From Ruminococcus flavefaciens (GTDB taxonomy: Bacteria; Bacillota; Clostridia; Oscillospirales; Ruminococcaceae), in NCBI GenBank assembly GCA_002309635.1, contig DBXO01000014.1, positions 13,500-77,499 on the forward strand: DNA of 64,000 nucleotides, read 5' to 3'. The notes below the pieces were generated by a model. It saw only the letters and a program-made list of their open reading frames with translations. It had not been told where the DNA came from and ran no database searches. Position 1 is the first letter of the stretch, and each line of letters begins with the position of its first letter. This document shows positions 40,079 through 48,964 of the stretch, one piece after another. The translations under genes and the position numbers were made by a program.

Positions 40079-40531
40079 ATGGACAATAGCATCAATATTG
40101 AGCAGATAATGGCTGATATAAAAAGACAGATAAAGGAAAAAGGACTCACAACTGATATGCTCAGCTTCGAGGATGTGCCCTACAGAAAGACCGCTCAGGG
40201 CTGCTCTCCCGAGGAGGCTCTCGACTATGTTACCGCGCATTATTATGTACAGCCCTTCAAGGAGTTCACTGGCAATCCCGTAAAGGTGTTCTTCAAGAGG
40301 GCAGTGCGCAAAATGCTGAGGTTTTACGTTGAGCCGATTGTTATGGAGCAGAACGACCTCAACGCCAATATCGCCACAGCGGTAAAGGCCATATCCGAGG
40401 ACAAGTCCAGGGATATGAGCAGAAGAGTGGACACCCTTGAGATAATGAACAAGGACCTGCTTAAGCGCCTTGAAAGGCTGGAGCAGGAAAACGAGGAGCT
40501 TCGCGGCATGTTAAAGAAGGAGCAGGCATAA
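40079..40531 (+). CDS. Small coiled-coil protein of the glycan export cluster
   Basis: 150 residues. The N-terminal helix INIEQIMADIKRQIKEKGLTTDMLSFEDVP is followed by an amphipathic segment (about 75-95, NPVKVFFKRAVRKMLRFYVEPIV), then a C-terminal coiled coil of some 50 residues (ISEDKSRDMSRRVDTLEIMNKDLLKRLERLEQENEELRGMLKKEQ). The amphipathic region may touch the membrane. It lies between wzt and the first glycosyltransferase, overlapping the latter by one base. Function unknown; a scaffold or chain-length ruler is conceivable. Confidence 0.75.
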   Translation: MDNSINIEQIMADIKRQIKEKGLTTDMLSFEDVPYRKTAQGCSPEEALDYVTAHYYVQPFKEFTGNPVKVFFKRAVRKMLRFYVEPIVMEQNDLNANIATAVKAISEDKSRDMSRRVDTLEIMNKDLLKRLERLEQENEELRGMLKKEQA

Positions 40532-41616
40532 TGCGCATAGTACAGCTCCTTCCCACTCTGTCATTCGGCGACGCCATAGGCAACGACACCATAGCACTTA
40601 AGGGCGCTATAAAGGAAATGGGCTATGCTACGGAGATATATGCCGAGAATATCGACAAAAGGCTCCCCGACAGCATTGCCAGGAAGACGGCAAAGCTCCG
40701 CGACCTGAAAAAGGACGACGTTCTCATATACCACAAGTCCACAGGCACGGACCTTACCTTTAAGCTTGAAAGGTACAAATGCCGCAGGATAATGATATAT
40801 CACAATATAACCCCTCCCGGGTTCTTCCGCTCCTACAGCATTCCCGCAACTCAGCTCACTGAGCTTGGCTATAAGGGCGTGGATTTCCTGCGGGACAAGG
40901 TGGATTACGTCCTTGCAGACTCTGCTTTCAATAAGGGGGAGCTCCTGCAGAGAGGATACAGCTGCCCCATAGACGTGAGGCCCATACTCATAAGGTTTGA
41001 GGATTACAGGCAGGCTCCTGATGAAGCAACTGTGAAGAAATACAGTGACGGAAAGAAGAACCTCATATTTGTGGGGCGTATAGCTCCGAACAAAAAGCAG
41101 GAAAACGTCATAAGAGCGTTTTATTGCTACAAGAAACTCAATCCCGATTCGAGACTGATACTCGTGGGCTCCTCAAAGGGCATGGAGAACTACAGGGACC
41201 GCCTTGTGAAGTATGCGGGGGCTCTCGGCATAGGCGACGACGTTGTCTTCACTGGACATATAAAATTCAGCGAGATACTGGCTTATTATCACATAGCGGA
41301 CGTTTTCGTCTGCATGAGCGAGCATGAGGGATTCTGCGTACCGCTGGTGGAGTCAATGTTTTTCGGCACACCAATAGTCGCTTACGATACCAGTGCCATA
41401 TCCGATACTCTCGGAGGCAGCGGCATGCTCCTCGACAGCAATGACCCTGTATACGCAGCGGCTGTCATAGACAGGCTGCTCACCGATGACAGGCTCCGCG
41501 AAGCCGTTATAGAGGGGCAGCGCAGACGGCTGGAGGACTTCTCCTACGAGCACGTAAGCGATATATTCAAGAAAGAGCTGAGCGACTTTATCAGCGGCAA
41601 AAAAGCTGATGTATAA
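40531..41616 (+). CDS. GT4-family glycosyltransferase
   Basis: 361 residues. N-terminal VQLLPTLSFGDAIGNDTIALKGAI (Gly-Asp loop), FVGRIAPNKKQENVIRAF in the donor domain, and the EX7E motif EGFCVPLVE. GT-B fold, no membrane segment. The start region resembles glycosyltransferases found with Wzm/Wzt in rhamnan and mannan clusters. Sugar specificity is not readable. Confidence 0.85.
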   Translation: MRIVQLLPTLSFGDAIGNDTIALKGAIKEMGYATEIYAENIDKRLPDSIARKTAKLRDLKKDDVLIYHKSTGTDLTFKLERYKCRRIMIYHNITPPGFFRSYSIPATQLTELGYKGVDFLRDKVDYVLADSAFNKGELLQRGYSCPIDVRPILIRFEDYRQAPDEATVKKYSDGKKNLIFVGRIAPNKKQENVIRAFYCYKKLNPDSRLILVGSSKGMENYRDRLVKYAGALGIGDDVVFTGHIKFSEILAYYHIADVFVCMSEHEGFCVPLVESMFFGTPIVAYDTSAISDTLGGSGMLLDSNDPVYAAAVIDRLLTDDRLREAVIEGQRRRLEDFSYEHVSDIFKKELSDFISGKKADV

Positions 41617-41628
41617 AAGGAACAGGAA

Positions 41629-42837
41629 ATGAAGAAAATAGGATTTGTTATGCCGTGGTACGGAGAGAATATCCCGGGAGGAGCGGAAATGGAGCTCCGC
41701 GAGGTAGCCTCTCATCTCAGTGAAGCGGGCGCGGACGTGGAGATACTTTCCACCTGCATAAAGGACGCAGCCTCGGACTGGAACGTGAATTTTCACAGTG
41801 AGGGCACCGAGAAGACTGCAAAGGGCGTCACTGTAAGGCGTTTCAGGGTGGAAAAACGCAATACGGCGGCTTTTGACGCAGTAAATGCCAAGCTTATGAA
41901 GGGCTATCCCGTATCCGCCGCCGAGGAGGATATATTTCTGTCTGAGATGGTGAGATGTCCCCGTCTCTACAGCTATATGAAAAAGCACAGCTATGAATAC
42001 TCTGTCTTTGTGTTCATTCCGTATCTGCTGGGAACAACCTACAACGGTGCAAAGCTTTTCCCCGGAAAATCAGTGCTGATACCATGCTTCCATGACGAGG
42101 GCTATGCCTATATAAGCAGATATAAGGAGCTTTTTCCAAAGACTGCGGGCATGATATTCAACGCCCGTCCCGAGGCGGAGCTTGCAGAGCGGCTTTACGG
42201 CTTCTCGGAGAGCGGCACAAGGACCATAGTAATGGGAATAGGCATGGATATGGACATAGTTCCCGACGCTGAGGCTTTTCGCAGCAAATTCGGTATAGAG
42301 GGTCCGTTTGTCATATACGCGGGCCGCAAGGACGAGGGCAAGAACGTCCATACCCTTGTGAAGTACTTTGCGGAGTACATAAAGCGCCGTGATACAGATC
42401 TGAAGCTGGTGCTCATAGGAGGCGGCAGCATAGAGCTCCCTGCGGAGCTTGTAAAACAGGGGAGGATAATCGACCTCGGCTTCGTTGACTTACAGGACAA
42501 GTACAACGGTCAGGCAGCGGCGGAGTTTCTCTGCCAGCCGTCGAGAAACGAGAGCTTTTCACTTGTTATCATGGAGAGCTGGCTGTGCGGCAGACCTGTT
42601 CTTGTGCACAGCGGCTGTGCAGTGACGAAAAATTTCGTTTCCGAGTCAAACGGCGGGCTGTATTTCGGGGACTATTTCGAGTTTGAGGGCTGCACGGACT
42701 GGTTCATGGAGAATAAGGAAAAGGCAAAGCTCATGGGCATGAACGGCGGCAGCTACGTGCGGAGCAATTTCGCATGGGACGTGATAGTCAATAAATATAT
42801 GAGCTTCTTTAAGGAAGTCAGCGGAGATAAGGAATAA
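41629..42837 (+). CDS. GT4-family glycosyltransferase (tandem paralogue 1)
   Basis: 402 residues. N-terminal IPGGAEMELREVASHL, donor domain FRSKFGIEGPFVIYAGRKDEGKNVHTL, EX7E motif ESFSLVIME and the C-terminal SYVRSNFAWDVIVNKY. It shares its layout and several blocks with the next gene (FRxKFGIEG, GRxDEGKN, WDVIxN), so the two probably arose by duplication. AAGGAACAGG precedes the ATG. Confidence 0.85.
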   Translation: MKKIGFVMPWYGENIPGGAEMELREVASHLSEAGADVEILSTCIKDAASDWNVNFHSEGTEKTAKGVTVRRFRVEKRNTAAFDAVNAKLMKGYPVSAAEEDIFLSEMVRCPRLYSYMKKHSYEYSVFVFIPYLLGTTYNGAKLFPGKSVLIPCFHDEGYAYISRYKELFPKTAGMIFNARPEAELAERLYGFSESGTRTIVMGIGMDMDIVPDAEAFRSKFGIEGPFVIYAGRKDEGKNVHTLVKYFAEYIKRRDTDLKLVLIGGGSIELPAELVKQGRIIDLGFVDLQDKYNGQAAAEFLCQPSRNESFSLVIMESWLCGRPVLVHSGCAVTKNFVSESNGGLYFGDYFEFEGCTDWFMENKEKAKLMGMNGGSYVRSNFAWDVIVNKYMSFFKEVSGDKE

Positions 42838-44006
42838 TGAAAAGGATAGCTCTTGTAAATCAGAGGTACGGACTCGAGGTAAACGGCGGTTCGGAGTATT
42901 ATACGCGGCTCATTGCGGAAAGGCTCGCAGGCAGCTTTGAGGTGGACGTCATCACCACTAAGGCTCTTGAGTACACCACATGGGAGGACCACTATACCGG
43001 GGACGAGGAGGTAATAAACGGAGTAAGGGTGCTTCGGTTTCCTGTGGCAAAGCCGCGTGCAAAGGACTTCAACGAGTATAATGAGAAGTATCTGCGTTCA
43101 AAGAGATACGATACCGATTCGGAAAGGATATGGTTCGAGAAACAGGGACCATATTCCCCTGCGGCGATAGACTATATACGGAAAAACAAGGACAAGTACG
43201 ACGTTTTCATCTTTGTTACCTATCTGTATTACCTGACAACTGCGGGACTTCCCGAGGTGGCGGACAAGGCGGTATTCATACCTACAGCTCATGAGGAGCC
43301 CTATATCCACTTCAAGACCTTTGAAACGCTGTTCAAGCTGCCTAAAGCCTATATTTTCCTTACAGATGAGGAAAAGGCGCTGGTGCAGGGGCTTTTTCAC
43401 TGTGAGGACATTCCCTGCCGTGTAATGGGCACGGGAGTAGAGGTGGACTGCACTCCTGACGCGGGAGCTTTCAGAAGAAAATTCGGAATTGAGGGAGACT
43501 ATGTCATCTACGTTGGACGTATCGACGAGGGCAAGAACTGTCCCGCGATGTTCAGATATTTCCTTGAATACAAGAAGCGCCGCCCCGAAAGCGGACTGAA
43601 GCTTGTGCTCATGGGGAAGCAGGTCTGCGATGTTCCGAAGCATAAGGACATAATAAGCCTCGGCTTCGTCAGCGAGGAGGATAAGTTCAGCGGCATAGCG
43701 GGTGCGAAATGCCTGTGGCTGCCGTCAAATTTCGAGAGCCTGTCCATATCCGTCCTTGAAGCAATGACTCTGTCGGTGCCTGTTATAGTCAACGGCGTCT
43801 GCGAGGTACTGAAAGGACATTGTATAAAGAGCAACGGCGGGCTTTACTATACGAATTATTTCGAGCTGGAGGGCGTTCTCGACTATATTTTCTCACACGA
43901 CAGGGAGTACGGGATAATGTGCGGCAATGCCAGGGATTATATCGATAAAAACTATCGCTGGGACGTTATCATTAACAACTTTAAGGAGGTTATAAACAGC
44001 ATATGA
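42837..44006 (+). CDS. GT4-family glycosyltransferase (tandem paralogue 2)
   Basis: 389 residues. N-terminal EVNGGSEYYTRLIAERL, donor domain FRRKFGIEGDYVIYVGRIDEGKNCPAM, EX7E motif ESLSISVLE and C-terminal YRWDVIINNFKEV. It begins on the last base of the preceding stop (TAATG) and overlaps the next gene by ATGA, so it is tightly coupled. It likely adds a different residue or linkage from its paralogue. Confidence 0.85.
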   Translation: MKRIALVNQRYGLEVNGGSEYYTRLIAERLAGSFEVDVITTKALEYTTWEDHYTGDEEVINGVRVLRFPVAKPRAKDFNEYNEKYLRSKRYDTDSERIWFEKQGPYSPAAIDYIRKNKDKYDVFIFVTYLYYLTTAGLPEVADKAVFIPTAHEEPYIHFKTFETLFKLPKAYIFLTDEEKALVQGLFHCEDIPCRVMGTGVEVDCTPDAGAFRRKFGIEGDYVIYVGRIDEGKNCPAMFRYFLEYKKRRPESGLKLVLMGKQVCDVPKHKDIISLGFVSEEDKFSGIAGAKCLWLPSNFESLSISVLEAMTLSVPVIVNGVCEVLKGHCIKSNGGLYYTNYFELEGVLDYIFSHDREYGIMCGNARDYIDKNYRWDVIINNFKEVINSI

Positions 44007-45733
44007 GTAAAAGGACAAAAAAAGACCATATAACTGCTTTCAAACCCGAGTACATAGTCACGGTGATGCTGGCGGCTGTGGTATTTTTCGTGAACTTCGG
44101 TATGGTAGGCGAGTGCTACAATCCATTTCTTTTCGACGATGAAATGGGTTATTGGATGCATGCTGCCGAAATGGCAGGACTTGACTGGACGGGAGTATCC
44201 GATATTGTTCCGTGGTATTCATACGGCTACAGCCTGCTGCTTGTGCCTCTGATAAAGATATTCAATGATACGGTTATGCTTTACCGTGCGGCGCTGATAC
44301 TGAACCTGATTATGGATGTTGGCTGCTATTTCATGTTCGTGTACATAATAAGGCGGCTGTTCCCGAAGCTTGGGATCCTTCCCGCAAGCGCCGTTGCGGC
44401 GGCAGGTATGCTCTATGCTTCATATCAGATGAACGCAGGTATTGCATGGTCTGAAACAGCATTGCTTACTGCGGTCACTGCGGTGGTACTTGTTGCGGTA
44501 AAGGTGCTGAGCAAGCCTTCATACCTTAATATCAGTGTTTTTGGAATACTTAATGTGTATATGTTCACTGTACACAACAGGACATTAGGTATAGTGGTCT
44601 CTGCGGTGCTGGTCGTAGCTTTGGCTGTTATTTGCAAGAAAGTTACGTACAAGCAGTTCGGTGTGTTTGCAGCTGCACTTGCGGCAGGCTTTATTGCGGA
44701 CAGGATAATAAAGGCACAGCTTGTAAAAGCACTGTGGATCAACGGAACTTATGAGAATGATGCGGTCAGCGTTGCAGGCAAACTGAAAGAAGCACTCACC
44801 TCATGGGAGGGCTTCAAAAAACTCATAGGAGTTATGGCGGGAAATTGCTTTGCGATATCTGTTGGTACGTTCTTTTTGAGCCTTTTTGTGTTGATCATCA
44901 TAGTAAAAAGAGGCACTGTGAGGCTTTATCATGCAGGAAAGGTTGTAAAGAGCGGCAAAAAGCTCTCAGAGGTAACTGATGTCAGATCTCTTATGTTTAT
45001 TTTTATTTTCTGTGCATTTGTTTCCACATACCTTATAAGCAGTGTATTCTTGCTTCACTTTAAGCGTATCGATCACATAATTTATACCCGATATTGTGAT
45101 GTTTTTGCAGGAATATTAATAATGACAGGCATATGCTTCATGTTTGAGGCTGAAAAGAGCGATCTAATGGCGTCAATGCTCATACCCTTAATAATGAGAC
45201 TGTGCGTGGGAAGGGTCAACTATATGATGACCCTTCTTGATGAACCTGTTTTCAATAGGAATTGTGCTCCGTCCTTAAGTCAGCTTCATGTTAATAATGG
45301 CATAAACTTCAATGCATATCTGACCTATTCAGCATCGTGGTTCTTTGCTATGCTGCTCATAGCCAGTCTCTTTAAATGGAAAAAGCTTGGCATATACATA
45401 TGCTCTGCTATATGCATAGGACTATTTTGTAATATTGCTCCTGTAGCAAAGGAAGCTATATGGGTCGCTCAGAATGAATACTTGGGTGACCGCGCACTTT
45501 GTGAGAGAGTACGGGAGCTCCCCGAAAAGCAAATATATGTAATGTCTGATTCTGGCAACTTTATACCTTTCCTGCAATACGAAATGAAGGACGTCCGCGT
45601 TGAGCTTGCAGATTCCCCCGAAGCTGTCAAGGGAGAGGGGTATCTCTTTGTATCCCGTAGCAGTAATGAGGATTTTGAGAACTTTGAAAAGATAGACGGC
45701 TCTGACAGACACATCGTCTACCTGATAAAATAA
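44003..45733 (+). CDS. GT-C-type membrane glycosyltransferase (predicted)
   Basis: 576 residues with about 10-12 membrane helices. The first extracytoplasmic loop carries NPFLFDDEMGYWMHAAEMAG, matching the acidic catalytic motif of GT-C enzymes that use polyprenyl-phosphate sugars outside the membrane. The family (ArnT/PMT-like) is a guess from this motif and topology. The next gene encodes a dolichyl-phosphate-mannose-synthase-like enzyme that could make its donor. The second half of the gene is visibly AT-rich. Confidence 0.65.
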   Translation: MSKRTKKDHITAFKPEYIVTVMLAAVVFFVNFGMVGECYNPFLFDDEMGYWMHAAEMAGLDWTGVSDIVPWYSYGYSLLLVPLIKIFNDTVMLYRAALILNLIMDVGCYFMFVYIIRRLFPKLGILPASAVAAAGMLYASYQMNAGIAWSETALLTAVTAVVLVAVKVLSKPSYLNISVFGILNVYMFTVHNRTLGIVVSAVLVVALAVICKKVTYKQFGVFAAALAAGFIADRIIKAQLVKALWINGTYENDAVSVAGKLKEALTSWEGFKKLIGVMAGNCFAISVGTFFLSLFVLIIIVKRGTVRLYHAGKVVKSGKKLSEVTDVRSLMFIFIFCAFVSTYLISSVFLLHFKRIDHIIYTRYCDVFAGILIMTGICFMFEAEKSDLMASMLIPLIMRLCVGRVNYMMTLLDEPVFNRNCAPSLSQLHVNNGINFNAYLTYSASWFFAMLLIASLFKWKKLGIYICSAICIGLFCNIAPVAKEAIWVAQNEYLGDRALCERVRELPEKQIYVMSDSGNFIPFLQYEMKDVRVELADSPEAVKGEGYLFVSRSSNEDFENFEKIDGSDRHIVYLIK

Positions 45734-45773
45734 GTGTATTTTAACAATGTTTCTTAAAAGAAAGGAAGAAAAT

Positions 45774-46748
45774 ATGAAGCTTATCATACAGATACCATGC
45801 TATAACGAAGAGGAAACGCTGGAACTTGCGTATAACGATCTCCCCAGACATATAGACGGTATCGACACAATAGAGTACCTCATAATAAACGACGGAAGCA
45901 AGGACAGGACCGTTCAGCGTGCAAAGGAACTCGGATTTCATCACATTGTCTCCTTCAAGCGTAACAAGGGGCTTGCAAAGGGCTTTATGGCAGGTATCGA
46001 CGCCTGTCTGCACCTGGGAGCTGATATAATCGTCAACACTGATGCGGACAATCAGTACTGCGGTGCGGACATCGAGAAGATAGTCCGCCCCATACTTGAT
46101 GAAAAGGCGGATATAGTCATCGGCGAGCGCCCTATCGATAAGACAGAGCATTTTTCGTGGAAAAAGAAGAAGTTTCAGCATTTAGGCAGCTGGATTGTGC
46201 GTATGGCTTCGGGAACAGATATACCCGACGCTCCCAGTGGCTTCAGAGCATATTCTCGTGATGCCGCACTGAGGCTCAATGTTGTCAACGAGTACACATA
46301 TACTCTTGAGACTATAATACAGGCAGGCAACAACAAGACTGCCATGGCCTCAGTACCGGTAAGGACTAACCCCGAGACCCGCCCCTCAAGGTTGTTTTCA
46401 AGCATGTGGCGCTATATGAAGCGCTCATCAACGGTTATAACACGCTCCTTCGTAATGTACAAGCCGCTTAAGTTTTTCATGACTATCGGCTTTATACTGC
46501 TTATCTTAGGAGCTGTTCTCGGTATAAGGTTCCTGATACTCATGGCAATGGGCGACGGCAGCGGCCATATCCAGTCCCTGATACTTACGGCGATACTGAT
46601 AATGATGGGCTTTCAGACCATTACCATCGGACTTCTCGGGGACACTATCTCCGCAAACAGAAAGCTCCTTGAAGACGTGCAGTACAGGGTGAGAAAAATG
46701 GAGTGCGGCAAGAGCGATGAGGAAAAAAAGCATGAAAAGTCTCAATGA
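45774..46748 (+). CDS. GT2 glycosyltransferase, polyprenyl-phosphate sugar synthase type
   Basis: 324 residues from the ATG at 45774 (AAAGGAAG upstream). GT2 catalytic domain: IIQIPCYNEEETLELAYNDLP, INDGSKDRT, NTDADNQY (DXD) and the FRAYSRDAALRLN loop. Two C-terminal membrane helices (FFMTIGFILLILGAVLGIRFL, ILTAILIMMGFQTITIGLLGDTI) place it with GtrB/CsbB-like enzymes that load sugar onto undecaprenyl phosphate. Likely partner: the upstream GT-C protein, or the YfhO-like protein at 59045. Confidence 0.85.
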   Translation: MKLIIQIPCYNEEETLELAYNDLPRHIDGIDTIEYLIINDGSKDRTVQRAKELGFHHIVSFKRNKGLAKGFMAGIDACLHLGADIIVNTDADNQYCGADIEKIVRPILDEKADIVIGERPIDKTEHFSWKKKKFQHLGSWIVRMASGTDIPDAPSGFRAYSRDAALRLNVVNEYTYTLETIIQAGNNKTAMASVPVRTNPETRPSRLFSSMWRYMKRSSTVITRSFVMYKPLKFFMTIGFILLILGAVLGIRFLILMAMGDGSGHIQSLILTAILIMMGFQTITIGLLGDTISANRKLLEDVQYRVRKMECGKSDEEKKHEKSQ

Positions 46749-47709
46749 CATAAAGAATAAGAGAATATTATATGCAGCAACAAAGAACAGTGATTACATC
46801 CGCCTTGTTCAGGAGATACGCTTACTCAGAGAAAACGGAAATACAGTTACAGTTCTTGCTTCATCTTCAAAAAGATATATCAATCGTCTGATCTATGTTT
46901 ATCGCAGGCTTGTTATGGTAAGAATGAAGGATTATGATATGAGTTTTATTGGGTTTGCCCCTCAGCTTATAGTCCCTTTTTTTGGCAGAAAGTTAAAGAA
47001 AAAGCCTTTGGTCATAGATTTTTTCATATCTGTTTATGATACCTTGTGCTTTGATAGGAAAAAAGTCAGATCAGATAGTATCATTGGAAAAATATTTAAA
47101 TATATTGATAAAAAGACTCTTGATTCATCAGATATAGCTATATGTGATACAAAGATGCATGGAAAGTATTTTTGTGAAGAATTCGGCTTTCCGTCAAAAA
47201 AGATGAGATTGCTTTACCTTGAAGCTGACAAAAGCATTTATTATCCTCGTGAAAAAAAAGCAAACAAAGAGTTTACAGTGCTGTATTTCGGTAGCGTACT
47301 GCCGCTTCAGGGCGTTCCTGTGATACTTGAGGCAATTGATCTGCTGAAAGATGAAGAAGGCCTTCGATTTGTGATCATAGGTCCTTTGGGTAAGGGAAAA
47401 ATACGCACAGGAGAAAAAATAACAGAATACATCGAATGGTTGCCGCAGGATAAACTTGCAGAGAAAATAGCAGACGCAGATCTGTGCCTTGCAGGACATT
47501 TTAATGGCAGTATCATGAAAGCAAGACGCACTATAGCAGGAAAGACCTATATTTACAGAGCAATGGAAAAGCCCGTGATACTTGGCGATAATCCTGCAAA
47601 TCATGAACTTTATTCAGAAAATGACGAAGGAGTCTATTTCTGTGAAATGGGTAATCCCCAAAAACTTGCGGAACTTATTAAAAGTATAAAAGATCAAAGA
47701 TGCAGATAA
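46732..47709 (+). CDS. Glycosyltransferase-like protein, AT-rich gene
   Basis: 325 residues from the ATG at 46732 (GAGG upstream); an earlier ATG at 46717 is possible. The C-terminal half has a GT-B donor-domain look (FTVLYFGSVLPLQGVPVILEAIDLL, EWLPQDKLAEKIADADLCLAGHF, IYRAMEKPVILGDNPANHELY), but the usual EX7E motif is not evident. The gene is strongly AT-rich compared with its neighbours, suggesting recent acquisition. It overlaps both adjacent genes slightly. Confidence 0.7.
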   Translation: MKSLNDIKNKRILYAATKNSDYIRLVQEIRLLRENGNTVTVLASSSKRYINRLIYVYRRLVMVRMKDYDMSFIGFAPQLIVPFFGRKLKKKPLVIDFFISVYDTLCFDRKKVRSDSIIGKIFKYIDKKTLDSSDIAICDTKMHGKYFCEEFGFPSKKMRLLYLEADKSIYYPREKKANKEFTVLYFGSVLPLQGVPVILEAIDLLKDEEGLRFVIIGPLGKGKIRTGEKITEYIEWLPQDKLAEKIADADLCLAGHFNGSIMKARRTIAGKTYIYRAMEKPVILGDNPANHELYSENDEGVYFCEMGNPQKLAELIKSIKDQRCR

Positions 47710-48623
47710 AGAGATTAATAAAGATCATCGGCAATATCATAATGATTGCCGCTGTGGTATTCGTTATAAAGAAGCTCATTGGCATGGATATAAAGCTGTC
47801 GGATCTGAGGGATGGCAGAGTTATGTTGTCGCTGGGGATATGTTTTGTATTCCAGACGGTCATAATAATTTTTTCATGTTACCCGTGGCTCGTATTCACG
47901 AGAGTACTTTCCGGCAGGAGCATACCGTTTTCTGCGGCAATGCCTGTATATACACAGTCCAATCTGTACAAATATATCCCCGGGAACGTTTTCCAGTACG
48001 TGGGGCGGAATCAGCTTGCGGCGGATATGGACATAAGCCATGTGGACGTTGCCTGTGCCACTGTTCTTGACATATTTTTCTGTGTTCTGTGGACTGCCGT
48101 TATATCAGCGGTACTTCTCGGAGGAAGGATAGCAGAGCTTTTTCACAGGTACGGCAGGGGACTTCTCATAGCGGCAATAGTCGGCGCAGCTGTGATCGCT
48201 GCGGCGGCAGTCTTGTGCAGATTTAAGTTCCGTGAGAGGTTCACGGATCACATCTCACGCTACTCAAAAGCCTTTGAAAAGGAGAAGCGGCCCATGCTTC
48301 TCAGGGGCGCGTTCTATTATTTCTTACAGAATGCAGTATCGGCGGCGATGTATTTTGTCTGTCTTTCGCTTATAATATCGCAGGCAGAGGAAAAGGAGCT
48401 CGTCATACTCACAGGAGCTTTTATGTTTGCGTGGATAATCGGCTTTGTTACTCCGGGAGCTCCGGGCGGTATCGGCATACGCGAGGGAGTAATGATATTT
48501 GTCTGCGGCGGGAGCTATCCAGACAGGATAGTACTTTTTGTGCTGGTAATGCGCATAGCTTCTATATTTTCCGATGTTGCAGCCTTTGTCATTGGCAGGA
48601 TATATGATAAAAATAGACATTAG
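47700..48623 (+). CDS. Lysylphosphatidylglycerol synthase-type membrane protein (UPF0104)
   Basis: 307 residues, about eight membrane helices. QSNLYKYIPGNVFQYVGRNQLA and GFVTPGAPGGIGIREGVM are signature blocks of the AglD/MprF flippase-like domain family. The MprF synthetase domain is absent. In glycan clusters such proteins are suspected of moving lipid-linked substrates, but the role here is an inference. It is the last gene of the operon; a terminator follows. Confidence 0.8.
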   Translation: MQIKRLIKIIGNIIMIAAVVFVIKKLIGMDIKLSDLRDGRVMLSLGICFVFQTVIIIFSCYPWLVFTRVLSGRSIPFSAAMPVYTQSNLYKYIPGNVFQYVGRNQLAADMDISHVDVACATVLDIFFCVLWTAVISAVLLGGRIAELFHRYGRGLLIAAIVGAAVIAAAAVLCRFKFRERFTDHISRYSKAFEKEKRPMLLRGAFYYFLQNAVSAAMYFVCLSLIISQAEEKELVILTGAFMFAWIIGFVTPGAPGGIGIREGVMIFVCGGSYPDRIVLFVLVMRIASIFSDVAAFVIGRIYDKNRH

Positions 48624-48670
48624 CCATTATCATTTAGCTTATAGGTGTCGGCGTTACGTTGATGTATAAT

Positions 48671-48698
48671 AAAAAGCAGTCCGTTCGGACTGCTTTTT
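48671..48698. terminator. Bidirectional terminator of the wzm-wzt operon
   Basis: AAAAAGCAGTCC (48671-48682) pairs with GGACTGCTTTTT (48687-48698) across GTTC. T runs are present on both strands, and it also serves the convergent zinc-ribbon gene. Confidence 0.9.
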
Positions 48699-48703
48699 GC
48701 ATT

Positions 48704-48934
48704 TTATGGCATTGTTTTATTCAGTTCATCAAGAATATCAAGAGTTTTTAAGACTTTTCCGCATTGTCTGCACTGCCAGTCACAATTGCTTTTTTTGGCT
48801 TTTTTATGAAGCAGTTCAAGTTTGCTGCCGCATACCGGGCAGTCAGCTGCGTCGTCAGCCCACAGCTTTTTCAGAAAGTTCAGTATTTCTGCTCTTGAAC
48901 TCATTTTCAGGCTGTCAAGCGTGAATTTATCCAT
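48704..48934 (-). CDS. Small zinc-ribbon protein
   Basis: 76 residues from the ATG at 48934, preceded by AAAGGAG; the six-codon extension has no site. The centre has CPVCGSKLELLHKK and CDWQCRQCGKVLKTLD, giving two CxxC knuckles that should bind one zinc. It is divergent in content from neighbouring glycan genes and lies just downstream of pheA on the same strand (31-base gap). Function unknown; nucleic-acid binding is a common use of this fold. Confidence 0.75.
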   Translation of the reverse strand: MDKFTLDSLKMSSRAEILNFLKKLWADDAADCPVCGSKLELLHKKAKKSNCDWQCRQCGKVLKTLDILDELNKTMP

Positions 48935-48964
48935 AATAAAACTCCTTTGCATTGATCCTGAGAC

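Noticed and set aside
47700..48623. Wzx flippase or O-antigen ligase
   Set aside because: The signature blocks (IPGNVFQYVGR, PGAPGGIGIREG) fit the LPG-synthase/AglD membrane family instead, and export here is by Wzm/Wzt.
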